Assembly: GCF_900497805.2 (NCBI RefSeq)
Contig: NW_020954557.1
Location: 865,768-929,767 of the forward strand
DNA from: Vombatus ursinus
Taxonomy: Eukaryota; Chordata; Mammalia; Diprotodontia; Vombatidae
Reading direction: 5' to 3'
DNA length: 64,000 bases
Shown here: positions 1 to 10,499 of the stretch, one piece after another
Layout of the letters: every line of letters starts with the position of its first letter
Numbering within the stretch: the stretch's first letter is position 1
Position numbers and translations under genes: made by a program
Notes under the pieces: generated by a model
Told to the model about the DNA's origin: nothing
Databases searched by the model: none
The model's input: the letters and a program-made list of their open reading frames with translations, nothing else

Positions 1-962
1 TTACATATAGTCCATTTCTTTTTATGATGTTTATTTCTCACCATATTTAGTGATTCACTTCTCTTCTAGAAGAAAGTATTCATTATATACCAGAATGAAA
101 TTTTTAAATACACTACAGGCCTTTGCACCCTTTCATTTCTTAATTATTAACTACAGTTTTCTAGCATACTTTTTGTCATTCTTGTACCCAACTTCCTGTT
201 AAAGTCACTGAATTTCAATCTGTTATGTTGATTAGATTTGAAAGATCTTGTGGATTTTTTGATAGACTTCTTGTACTACTTTCTCCTCTACAATATCTTG
301 GTTCAAAAGCTGCACTTATCATAGTGATGGTCTTTTTGTTTGCTCTCATTATAAGGGCAAGACTGCCAATTGTATCTTTAAAGAAGGTGGTATTGGGTGT
401 ATCATAAAACCAATAATACCCACTCTTTTATTTGTTTCTCCAAGAAGAAACTATGGGCTGTCCTTTAGCTTCACTTTCCTTAGTTCTTCTGATTCCATTT
501 GTAGTGATAATGTCAGTATATATAAATATCAGCTCTTCTAGTTATTTAATAATGTCTTGGATTTAGAGTAACAGTAGTGAACTTTTAAGTTTGTATATGT
601 TCTAAAAACTGATTCTTAGCACCCTTTTCCTTTTCCTCTTCTGTTATTCTACCATAATCACTGAAGAAAGAGACAGGAGATACATAGGACAGGGTGATTT
701 TGCATTTTTCTTTTGTTTGATGGATTGCCATGACTAAAAAAAGAAAGCACTGAGTGGCTAACACACTGGTATTAGCCTCTTTGTACTTAGGCTCCAAGGT
801 AGCATGTTACCAGGAATATACTTGGAGTTTTTGTGGCTTGGCAAGAACTACCAGAGCTTATAGTTCTCTGGAATAGCCTTTGAAAAAGATGATCAGGAAG
901 ATTCAAGGCCATATGATAGATCTAAATGAGCTCTCTATAGGAATTATCTACAAATAACAATA

Positions 963-1205
963 GGGCAGCTATGGGGCACAGTGGATAGAGTTCCAGGCCT
1001 GGATTCAGGAAGTTTCTTCATGAGTTCAGTTGTATCTTCAGACACTTTCTAGCTCTGTGAGCCTGGGCAAGCCACATACCCCTGTTTCCTCAGTTCCTCT
1101 TCTGTAAAATGAGCTGAAGAAGGAAATGGCAAAACCACTCCAGTGTCTTTGCCAAGAAAACCCCAAATGGGGTCACAAAGAGTTGAATGTTACTGAAAAA
1201 CAATG
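963..1205 (+). repeat. CORE-SINE (MAR1/MAR4 type) with RTE-like tail
   Basis: A tRNA-like head (GGCAGCTATGGGGCACAGTG) leads into box-B-like sequence, the CORE segment (CCTCAGTTCCTCTTCTGTAA) and the 3' part GCCAAGAAAACCCCAAATGG followed by GGGTCACAAAGAGTTGA. The tail resembles the 3' end of RTE/BovB LINEs, which suggests RTE machinery mobilised this family. Many copies lie elsewhere in the window. Confidence 0.85.
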
Positions 1206-1437
1206 GAACAAAACAGATAACTAATATGTACATCATCGATGAAAGCAGGAGGACACAGGTAGGCTTTTGCAACTGCTTTTCTATAGTAGGCTACATCTTA
1301 AAGTCATACAGTTTACTTAAAGGTATAAAGACTACAAGAACATACTGGATTTATTGTTTATTTAACAAACATTTTGACTTAGTAGAGCAAACTATAGATA
1401 GAACATTAAAAGCTTTTTTTTAAACAAAGTATCTCTG

Positions 1438-1600
1438 TGGCAGCTGGGTGGTGCAGTGGATAGAGCGCCATCCTGGAGTCAGGAGGACCTGAGTCCAAAT
1501 CCGGCCTCAGATACTTGACACTTACTAGCTGTGTGACTCAGGGCAAGTCACTTAACCCCAATTGCCTCACCAAAAAAAAACTCCAAAAAACAAAACAACA
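1438..1600 (+). repeat. tRNA-derived SINE, L1-type poly-A tail
   Basis: GGCAGCTGGGTGGTGCAGTG head, CTGAGTCCAAATCCGGCCTC box-B-like region, end CACTTAACCCCAATTGCCTC followed by an A-rich tail with CAAAACAACA. Possible imperfect target duplication AAGTATCTC / AAGCTATCTC. This family resembles the marsupial SINE1_MD/WSINE1 group. Confidence 0.88.
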
Positions 1601-1711
1601 AGCTATCTCCATTACATATGTAATAATTATACAAGATTACTTGGTAGCACAGTTCTTCATAGCCATGCCAAAGTCAAGTATCAAGCCTCCATTACTGACT
1701 GGACAAGGTGA

Positions 1712-3165
1712 TGCTGAGCATCAAAAATAGAAAAGGCTTTATGGCGAAGATCTCAGGCTTGCTCTGGTCCTTGGGTCCTGCTTAGTGAATGAAGTCCAAT
1801 TCTTCTCAGAATGCAGAATTGAACATAGAGTATAAGGCATTTATTTCATCTTTAACAGAGATGGCAGACCAAGTGGAGAAATATTTATTGAACTTGAATC
1901 AAAAGATGAAGTCACATTAGCACTGAAAAAAAGAGAGAAAGTATGGGACACAGATATGTCAAAGTATTCAAACAAGGTTGAAATAGATTGGGTGTTGACT
2001 CATTCTGATCCTGACACTGCCAGTGAAGCCTTTGTGTACCTTAGAGTCCTCTCATTTGACTGCAGTAAGGAAGAAGGTGACTTTTTTTTCCAGGGTTGAA
2101 ATCATGCCAAATGGGTTGTGGACTTCTAGGGGAAAAACACTGGGGAGGTTTCTGTGCACTTTGCTTCATAGAAAATAGCTGAAAAAGCTTTAAACAAACA
2201 CAAGAAGAAAATAGGACACAGGTACACTGAAATCTTCAAGAGCAGATAGGCAGAAGTTTGTATTTATGATCCTCTTTGAAAGCTAATGACTATGCCAAGT
2301 CCTTATGCTGGACCTTGGGCTGGCAGAGGCTCTAACAGAATTGATATAGGAGCCAAGTTTGAAAAACTGAGGTGTGGTGCCTATGGTGGAGAGTATGAAG
2401 GCTATAATGACCACCATGGATGAATGATGGAGAGGAAGAGAGAGAGAGACAGACAGACACACACACACCCCTATATAGAGATGTATATATACATATATAT
2501 CCACACATATATATGTTTGTGTGTGTGTATGTGCTTATATATGGAGATGGCGGGTCTCCTCATAAACTATGATAGGCCACTGTGTGCACATTAGAGGATT
2601 ACCTTACAGACCCTGCTGAAAATATTCATGCCTTTTTCTTACCACTCAAACATGTGAGAGTACACATTTGAAAGTGGACTTGGTGACAGACTGACCAGAA
2701 AACCATATGTTGAATTTGCTGCTACAGGACCACCTTAACAAAATAGTTAACCATTGGAGATTAAACAACATGACAAGGTAGTTATGTTGTACTTAAACAG
2801 TAAGCCTATTTAGGTGAAAGCAGTTTTTCCTATGGATTGTCAGTCTAATCTCTAGTGGTTAACCTTTTTGAGATGTTTGAGATGCATATTGGAGATATGC
2901 TTTTTTTGGCAAAACAAATATAAAAAATAAAACATTTGGTATGTACTAGTTACTTAGTTTGATATTCTATAAGGAATGTGTTTTTAATTTTTTTTTTAAG
3001 TTAATGAGGATGATTTTGAGATACAGTACAGATTTGTTAGGAATTTGGTCTTGCTATTTGTATTAACTTCTGAGGCTTTGATTTAAATCTTTCATTATAT
3101 TATGATTTTCTTTTAGGTGTATTGCACTAAATGACACTTGTTAAATATATCTTCCTTTCAAAAAC
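1712..3165 (+). pseudogene. Processed pseudogene of an hnRNP H gene (HNRNPH1/H2-like)
   Basis: The + strand reads as a decayed, intronless hnRNP H copy. Near 1805-1925 it gives FFSECRIEHRV, then GIYFIFNRDGRPSGEIF and IELESKDEV of the first quasi-RRM. Further on come CSKEE of the second (about 2070), KKKIGHRYTEIFKSR (2205-2250), the Gly/Arg linker ([15 protein letters not shown], about 2370-2425) and GDGG plus VRVHI of the third (2545-2670). The sequence from about 2780 onward follows my memory of the HNRNPH1 3' UTR, ending at the expected place near 3165. Several stops and frame changes are present, the Gly-rich C-terminus is missing, and a GA/CA/TA microsatellite occupies 2430-2545. No introns remain, so it arose by reverse transcription. 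It should make no protein. Which paralogue was the parent is not resolved. Confidence 0.85.
2430..2545. repeat. Compound microsatellite (GA, CA, TA, TG)
   Basis: Runs of GAGAGA, CAGACAGACA, CACACACA, TATATACA and TGTGTGTG follow one another inside the hnRNP H pseudogene and replace part of its Gly-rich region. Confidence 0.9.
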
Positions 3166-3489
3166 AGAGGGAACAAAAGATTACTTGATAGCTACAACCA
3201 TAGAGAACCTTGTTTAACAGTTATCTGTCAATCTCAAATGAGGCATACGAGGAGAAGTTTATCAACAAAGAAGTTCACCAGCTCTCGTGTGCTGCACAGA
3301 GTTCATATGAAAGAGTGATTCTGAATCCTCCAGATACTGTTATTTATGGAAGATACTGTATTTATTATATTAAGCTCCAAAATACTACAGAACCACCTCA
3401 ACAAAAAAATTAACCACTAGAGAGTAGACTGACAATCCATACAAGAAAAAAAAAAAGAATGTATGTTGTCCAGACTGTGACACAATTGA

Positions 3490-3930
3490 ATTGTTACTAT
3501 TATGAATCAGACTATCAATATGTTTATCTTGGATAGACAGGGAGCATTTAGATGGACTATATATCTAGTAATATGGGAGGCCTGTTTCTATATCTTAAAT
3601 AAAAAACAGCTTGTAGCCAACCTTAAAACCTAACTTCTTAAAAATTGCCACTTGTACTTTCAATGACCCACACTACTCCTTGATGCAAATACCAATCTTT
3701 TCAGCACCATTATTCTTCTAGTAATGTTATATGGGTGTGAGGCATGAAATAGCATGTCCAAAGAAGCAGAATTCTCAAGAAAAACTTGAATAAGGGTGAA
3801 CCCAAGAGAGGAAGGATTTGAGGAAGACCTGAAAAGGAAGAAGATTCGGTCCTTAGGAGAAAGATTTAAGAAAAAGGATATGAGGAGGAAAAGCAGCAAA
3901 AGAAATTGTCTAAAGAAAAAGAAAAAAAAT
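3490..3930 (+). mobile_element. RTE-type LINE fragment (reverse transcriptase C-terminal part)
   Basis: The + strand near 3515 reads QYVYLG, and about 3700-3750 reads LFSTIILLVMLYGCEA. These fit the conserved end of RTE reverse transcriptases (YVYLG ... LF.STVLPAMLYG.E.W). Stops interrupt the frame and the middle has decayed. The 5' limit is unclear; 3170-3490 is not firmly assigned. Confidence 0.6.
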
Positions 3931-3933
3931 ATA

Positions 3934-4087
3934 AGCAGCTAGGTGGTGCAGTGAGTAGAGCTCCAATCTTGGAGGCAAGAGAACCGGAGTTCAAATGTGG
4001 CCTCAGACACTTGACACTTTTGACACTTACTAGCCATGTGACCCGGGGCATGTCACTTAACCCCATCACCTCACCCAAAAAAAAAAC
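3934..4087 (+). repeat. tRNA-derived SINE, poly-A tail
   Basis: AGCAGCTAGGTGGTGCAGTG head, CGGAGTTCAAATGTGGCCTC, a duplicated GACACTT, then CACTTAACCCCATCACCTCA and an A tail. Same family as 1438-1600. Confidence 0.88.
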
Positions 4088-4089
4088 AA

Positions 4090-4779
4090 TGAGAAGAAGA
4101 CAGTAGGACAAAGTAAGGTGTTATTTGTGATGTATGGTTATGAGAGATGAAAGATTACTAAACCCTTCCTGAAGCCTTCTATTACCATGGCACAATTCTT
4201 TGATATCTCCATGGAGATTATATATTTTGAGACATTCTCTATTGAATACATATATACGTATATATCCCATCCCACTGGAAAGCTGGTCTCTACTTTTAGA
4301 TCTTCCAACTCTGATAAGTGTGCCTTTTGACTTTCTAGGAATTAGACCTTCATATCATTTCCTGTAGTCTCCTCCCATTCTCTTAGTATTCTAGTATTCT
4401 CACCCCTCCTTTCCCAACCTTACCAGCAACCTACTGTATTATCTTAACCTATTAAAATGTAAGCTCCTTTTGGTCAGGGACTGACTGTCTTGTTGATTTG
4501 TATTTATATCAATTTATGTTTGGACATTTGAGGCCATGGGTTAAGCATAACTAATAAGATGAAGTAAAAATCTTGTTCAATCTTATCTCACAGGTGTAAC
4601 TGAGCTTTGGTGAGATATGAGACCCAGGACTGAAATATAGCCCTGAAAGAGTATGCTGTAATTAAATTAATCAATATAGGTAAAGGATGGGAGCTGGAGG
4701 AGAGGGGCGGTAAGGAATGGTATCGTACATTTTACACATGAAAGGAACTAGAATAGGAAGAGTGGTGTATAGTATAGAC
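4090..4779. other. Non-coding stretch with old repeat debris
   Basis: Nothing coding seen. About 4455-4510 has the common AATGTAAGCTCC ... GGGACTG motif of ancient mammalian SINE/L2 3' ends. Confidence 0.5.
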
Positions 4780-4865
4780 CAGTGATGTCAAACTCAAATA
4801 GAAACACATTTCTGCAGCTGCATATTTACTTATAAAACCATAAATGAGCATTATGTGATATTTTT

Positions 4866-7727
4866 CTTTTCTTTTTTTTAATGGTAATTTTTATTTTTGT
4901 TTTCAACATTTACTTCCACAAGATTTTGAATTCCAGATTTTCACCCCATCTCGCCCCTCCCCTCACCACAAGATGGCATGCATTCTAAATACCCCTTCTC
5001 CTAGTCTGCTTTCTCTTCTATCTCTCCCCCTCTTCTCTTATCCCCTTCTCCTTCAATTTTCCTGTACGGCAGGATGGATTTCTGTACCCCATTTCCTGTA
5101 TTTCTTATTTCCCAGTTGCATGTGAAAACACTTTTTTTTAAAACATGTGTTTTTAAAACTTTGGGTTCCAAATTTTCTCCCTTCCTCCCTCCCCACCCAC
5201 CCTCATTGATAAGGCAAGCAACTAAATATAGGTTATATATGTGCAGTTATGCAAAACACTTCCATAGTAGACATGCTGTGAAAAACTAACTCTATTTCCT
5301 TTAATCCTATCCACCCCCCCGTTTATTCTATTCTTTCTTTTAACCCTGACCCTCCTCAGAAGTACTTGCTTCTGATTACCCCCTTTCCCAATCTGCCCTC
5401 CTCTCTATCATTCCCCTACTCTCTTGTCCCCTTCCCCCCCATTTTCCTGTAGGGTAAGACAGATTTCCACACCCAATTGAGTGTGTATGTTATTCCCTCC
5501 TTAAGTCAAATCCTATGAGAATAAGATTCACTCATTCCCTCTCACCTTCCCCCATTTCCCCTCCATTGTAAGAGCCTTTTCTTTTCTGGTTTTTTTTTTT
5601 TGTGGGATAATTTACCCCGTTCTACCTCTCCCTTTCTTCTTCTCCTAGTATATTCCTCTCTCACCCATTAATTTTATTCTCCAGATATGACCCCTTCATT
5701 TGTAACTCACCCTATGCCCTCTATCTGTCTATAGCTATATATACGTACATATAATTTTTTCCCCTCCAACAACCCTAATACTGACAAAGGTCTCATGAGT
5801 TACAAATATCATCTTTCCATGCAGGAATGTAAACAGTTCAACCATAGTCTCTTATGATTTTCTCTTTCCTGTTTACCTCTTCAATGTTCCACTCGAGTCT
5901 TGTATTTGAAAATCAAATTTTCTATTCAACTCTGGTCTTTTCATCAAGAATGCTTGAAAGTCCTCTATTTCACTGAATGACCATTTTTTCTCCTGCAGGA
6001 TTATACTCAGTTTTGCTAGGTAGGTGATTCTTGGTTGTAATCCTATCTCTTTTGCTCTCTGGAATATTATATTTGATGCCCTGTGGTCCCTTAATGTAGA
6101 AGCAGCTAAATCTTGTGTTATCCTGATTGTGTTTCCACAATACTTGAATTGTTTGTTTCTGGCTGCTTGTAATATTTTCTCCTTGACCTGGGAACTCTGG
6201 AATTTGGCTACAATATTCCTAGGAGTTTTCCTATGGGGATCTCTTTCAGGAGGAGATCAGTGGATTCTTTCAGTTTCTATTTTGTCCTCTAGTTCTAAAA
6301 TATCAGGACAGTTTTCCTTGATAATTTCTTGAAAGATGATGTCTAGGCTCTTTTTTTGATCATGGCTTTCAGATAGTCCAATAATTTTTAAATTCTTTCT
6401 CCTGGATCTATTTTCCAGGTCAGTTGTTTTTCCAATGAGATATTTCACATTGTTTTCTAATTTTTCATTCTTTTGGATTTGTTTTACAGTGTCTTGATTT
6501 CTCATAAAGTCACTAGCTTCCAATTGGTCTATTCTAATTTTTAAGGAAGTATTTTCTTCAGTAATCTTTTGGACTTCCTTTTCCATTTGTCCAATTTTGC
6601 TTTTTAGGGCATTCTTCTCATTGGCTTTTTGGACCTCTTTAGCCATTTAGGTTAGGCTATTTTTTAAGGTGTTATTTTCTTCAGTATTTTTTTGGGGCTC
6701 CTTTAGCAAGCTGTTGACTTGTTTTTCATGATTTTCTTGCATCATTCCCAGTTTTTCCTCTACTTCTCTTACTTGCTTCTCAAAATCCCTTTTGAGCTCT
6801 TCCAAGGCCTGGGACTGATTCATATTTTTCTTGGAGGCTTTGGATGTAGGAGCTTTGGCTTTGTTGTCTTCTTCTGGTTGTATGTTTTGATCTTCTTTGT
6901 CACCAAAGTAAGATAATATAGTCTGACTCTTTTTGCGCTGCTTTCTCATGATCCTGGCCAATTACTTGAGTTTTAAACTCTTTGTTAAGGTAAAAGTCTG
7001 CTTCCAATGTGAAGAGTGTACTGTCCCAAGCGTCAGGGATTTGTACAGCTGTTTTCAGAGGTACTTCTAGGGACCTGTAAATTTTCAGTTCTTTCAAGGT
7101 GGTATGACAAGGGGTGAGGTGTTTCCTCTCCACCACCACAACAAGCTCCACTGCACCAGTGCTCCTCCTCACCCCAGGACTGCCCCTCAGAACTGTGACC
7201 TAGATCCAAGCCCTGGTAAAGCAAGAGATTCCTGCCTCAGCCCTGGCAAAGAGATCCTTGCAATCCCCCTCTGATCAGCCACTCGATTCCTCCTCTCTGT
7301 GGGCCAGAAGCTCAGACAAAAGCTGCGGCCCTGGGCCACGCTCGAGACTTGCGGCTGAGACCTAGCTTCTTCTCTCACCACATTCACAGACTTCCCACTG
7401 ACCTTCTAAGTTGTCTTTGGCGTTCAGGGGTTGAGAAGTCTGGAAACCGCCACAGCTCCCTGAGATTCAGTCCTCTGAGGCCTGCTCCAGGGTCGCTGCG
7501 GCCTGGGCGCCCACACTGAACTGCGCTCCTCTCCCCACCTGGCGCGATATACCTTTCCGATCAACCATCCAGGCTGTCTTTGGCTGGAAATTTGTTTCAC
7601 TCTGTCTTTTTGTGGGTTCTGCTGCTTTAGAATTTGTTTAGAGCCATTTTTTTAGGTATTTGGAGGGCTTTGGGAGAGAGCTCAAGGCAGTCACTGCTTT
7701 CCCTCTGCCATCTTGGCTCTACCCCCC
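4866..7727 (-). mobile_element. Half-LINE: L1 5' UTR and ORF1, no ORF2 (HAL1-like)
   Basis: Read on the - strand, the element starts at about 7727 with the marsupial L1 5' end (GAGCCAAGATGGCAGAGGGA), has a relatively CpG-rich 5' UTR (6962-7727) and ORF1 (5873-6961), then about 580 bp that match the ORF1-ORF2 spacer of the complete L1 at 12.0-12.6 kb. It then goes straight into L1 3' tail sequence (5290 down to 4866); no endonuclease or reverse transcriptase region lies between. The 3' part seems to contain two tail-like blocks (5110-5290 and 4866-4990), and the block 4990-5100 resembles 5385-5490. It is inserted in a hAT element. A plain L1 that lost ORF2 by later deletion is the alternative. 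Confidence 0.72.
5873..6961 (-). pseudogene. L1 ORF1 (RNA-binding coiled-coil protein), two in-frame stops
   Basis: 363 codons stay in one frame from MARIMRKQRKKSQTILSYFG to LKR-stop at 5873. The N-terminal half is a coiled coil (EELKRDFEKQVREVEEKLG, EEN/EKEVQK heptads). Then comes the RRM-like part (LENRSRRKNLKIIGLSES) and the C-terminal domain (AKEIGLQPRIT, FLMKRPELNRKFDFQ). Stops fall after NSLT (about 6647) and after ETERIH (about 6257); no frameshift was found. ORF1p normally coats L1 RNA as a trimer. This frame is better kept than that of the neighbouring L1, which suggests a more recent insertion. Confidence 0.85.
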
Positions 7728-7966
7728 GATTGTTTTTCGATCTTTTTATTTTCTTAAATATTTCCTAATTACATTTTAATCTGATTCCAGGCTACACTCA
7801 GGAGTGGTAGGCTACATATTTGACACCTGGTGTAGACAACATGGGCAGGAAGAAGAAATTACTGAGGAAACAGCTGTTAGGCTTGTCACAGATGCATGAT
7901 ATGGAGGTGATGGAGCACTAAAACTATCTGGACATTCTGGAGTTCTCTTTGCCAGAAACACGTGCG

Positions 7967-7982
7967 CGCGTGCCTCTGTGTT

Positions 7983-8013
<31 letters not shown>
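7967..8013. repeat. CG/TG dinucleotide repeat
   Basis: GCGCGCG is followed by about 14 TG units; alternating purine-pyrimidine. Confidence 0.95.
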
Positions 8014-9412
8014 TCGTTCTTTGGTGTTGCTATTTGTTTTTACACTAAAGTTGTTTTCCCTTGAGCTCCAAACATTGGACCATCTTTTAAAAAAAAAAAT
8101 TTTGTTGATGTTGTTCATTGTTGTTTCTTATTGATTTCCAAATGTATCCTTTCCAACAAAGTTTTCGGGGGCAGGGGGTGGGAATCAGTTTAGCAAAACC
8201 AATCAACACATTGGGCATGTCTAATAGTATAGTCAATGTATCTATACTACTAGTCTCCCACCCCTGAAATGAAGGGAAGGAAGTGCATGTTCTCAACTCT
8301 TCTCTGCAACCAGCATTGGTTTCAGTAATTGTACATCATTTGTTTTAATTTTTTTTGTTAACACAGCTTTTGGTTTTAATTTTGTTATCTTTATTTATAT
8401 TGTGGCAGTCATGTATATTGATTTCCTGGTTCTACTTTATCAGTTCTTCAAGTCTTCCATGCTTTTCTGAATTCTTTCTCTGGGATCAAATATAAATTAC
8501 CCTCTTTGGCATTTAAAGCTCTTCACAACCTGATCCCTTCTTTCCTATGGCACAGTGGTACTCTATCACAGTCATATGTAACTTGTTCAGTCATTCCTCA
8601 ATTGATGGACATCCCCTCAATTTCCAATTCTTTGCCACCACAAAAAGAGCTGCTGTAAATATGTTTGTTCATATAGGTCCTTCCATTCCCCTCCCCCCTT
8701 TTAAAAAATCTCTTTGGGATACAGACTTAGTAGTGGTATTACTGGGTCACAGAGGATGCAGAGTTTTATAGCCCTTTGGTCATAGTTTTCAATTGCTCTC
8801 CAGAATGGTTGGATCAATTCACGACTTCACCAATGGTACATTACTGTCCCAGTTTTTCCATACCCCCTCCAACATTTATCATTTTCCTTTTCTGTCATAT
8901 TAACCAATCTGATAGGTATGAGGTGGTTCCTCAGAGTTTTAATTTGCATTTCTTTAATCAGTAGTGATTTTCATATGACTGTAGATAGCTTTGATTTCTT
9001 CATCTGAATTGATCAGTTGGGGAATGACTTGTATTTTTACAAATTTGACTCGGTTCTCTAATTTATTTGAGAAATGAGACCTTTAATAGAAACATTTACT
9101 GTTAAAAAGAAAATGTTTTTCCCAGTTTTCTTCTTTCCTTCTAAACCTTGGTTGCATTAGTTTTGTTTGTACAAAACTTTAATTTTAATTTTTAATTAAA
9201 ACTATTTATTTTACGTCTCATAATGCTCTTTGTTTTTTGTTTGATTGTAAACTCCCTTCTCCATAGATCTGACAGGTAAACAAACTATTCCTTGCTTTCC
9301 TAATCTGTTTAAATCCTTATGTTTAAATCATGTGCCTATTTTTACCTTACTTGGTATACAGTCTAAAAAAATGTTGGTCTACACCTCATTTGTGCCATGC
9401 TGTTTTCCAGTT

Positions 9413-9637
9413 TTACCAGCAGTTTTTGTCAACTTGTGAGTTCTTGTCCCGAAAGCTTTGGTCTTTGGATTTATCAAACACTAAATTACTATGATCATTT
9501 ACTATTGTGTATTGTGTACCTAATCTATTCCACAGATCCACCACTCCATTTCTTAGCCAGTACCAGATTGTTTTGATGATTACTGCTTTATAATACAGTT
9601 TGAGCTCTGGTAATGGCAAGTCCACCTTCCGTCGCAT
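9413..9637 (-). pseudogene. L1 ORF2 fragment, C-terminal region
   Basis: Reads LPLPELKLYYKAVIIKTIWY, then WLRNGVVDLWNRLG. This is the conserved segment downstream of the reverse transcriptase in L1 ORF2 (PDLKLYYKAVIIKTAWYW type). Confidence 0.85.
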
Positions 9638-10253
9638 TTTTTTCCATTAATTCCCTTGATATATTTTTGTTCTTCCAGATGAATTTTGTTGTTTTTTCTA
9701 GCTTCATAAAAAAATTTTTGGTAGTTTGGTATGGCACTGAATAAATAATTGATTTGGGTAGAGTTGTCGTTTCATTATATTGGCTCAGCCTACCCCTAAG
9801 TAACTGATATTTTTCTAGATGTATATATCTAATTTTATTTGTGTAAAAAATGTTTTGTAATAGTGTTCCTATAGCTCCTGAATTTGTCTTGGCAGGTAGA
9901 CTCCCAAGTATTTTATGTTGTCAAATAGTCATTTTAATTGGAATTTCTCTATCTCTGGGTGCTGGAGTTTTTGGGTAATATATAGAAATGCTGATGATTC
10001 ATGTAGGTTTATTTTAGCTTTGCTAACATTGCTAATTATTTCAACTAGTTCCTTAGTTGATTCTCTAGGCTTCTCTAAGTGTACCATCATATCACCTGCA
10101 AAGAGTGATGGTTTAATTTCCTCGTCTGTTCTAATTACTTCATTTTTTTTTTCTTCTTATTGCCATAGCTAACTTTTGTAGCACAACATTGAAGATAAGG
10201 GGTATCCTGGCTTCACTCCTCATCTTACTGGGAAAACTTTTAGCTTATCCCCA

Positions 10254-10499
10254 TTACAGAATGGGGATGCTTGCTGATGTTTTTACATAGATACTACTTA
10301 TCATTTTAAGGAACACTCTCTTTATTCCTGTGCTTTCTAGTGTTTTTAATAGGAATGGGTATTGTATTTTGTCAAAGGCCTTTTCTGCATCTATTGAGAT
10401 AATCATAGCATTTGTATTGGTTTTGTTACTGATATGGTCAGTTATGCTGATAGATTTCCTAGTATTGAACCAACCTTGCATCCCTGGTGTAAATCCCAC
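10254..10499 (-). pseudogene. L1 ORF2 fragment, reverse transcriptase fingers/palm
   Basis: An 81-residue open piece of the L1 reverse transcriptase that reads GFTPGMQGWFN, then SITDHISNKTNTNAMIISID and AEKAFDKIQYPFLLKTL. This is the segment between RT motifs 2 and A, with the motif A aspartate kept in the DAEKAFDKIQ block. It continues in other frames below 10254. Confidence 0.85.

Larger units (their letters stand above)
4780..7829 (+). mobile_element. hAT-type DNA element split by an L1 insertion
   Basis: The left end CAGTGATGTCAAACTC and the right end ATATTTGACACCTG are inverted. The flanks are 8-bp direct repeats, GTATAGAC (4772-4779) and GTGTAGAC (7830-7837), with one mismatch: an 8-bp duplication and CAG termini are hAT hallmarks. 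Only about 190 bp of hAT remains (4780-4865 and 7728-7829), so it is a non-autonomous element. A further copy of the family is at about 36328-36461. Confidence 0.8.

Noticed and set aside
225-797. Protein-like stretches on both strands near the left edge
   Set aside because: No recognisable domain, no splice sites tested in frame; too weak to call a pseudogene.
1438-1600. tRNA gene suggested by box A/B-like sequence
   Set aside because: It is the head of a SINE present in many copies, with an A tail and target duplications.
6024-6332. 102-residue open frame (+)
   Set aside because: It is the complement of L1 ORF1.
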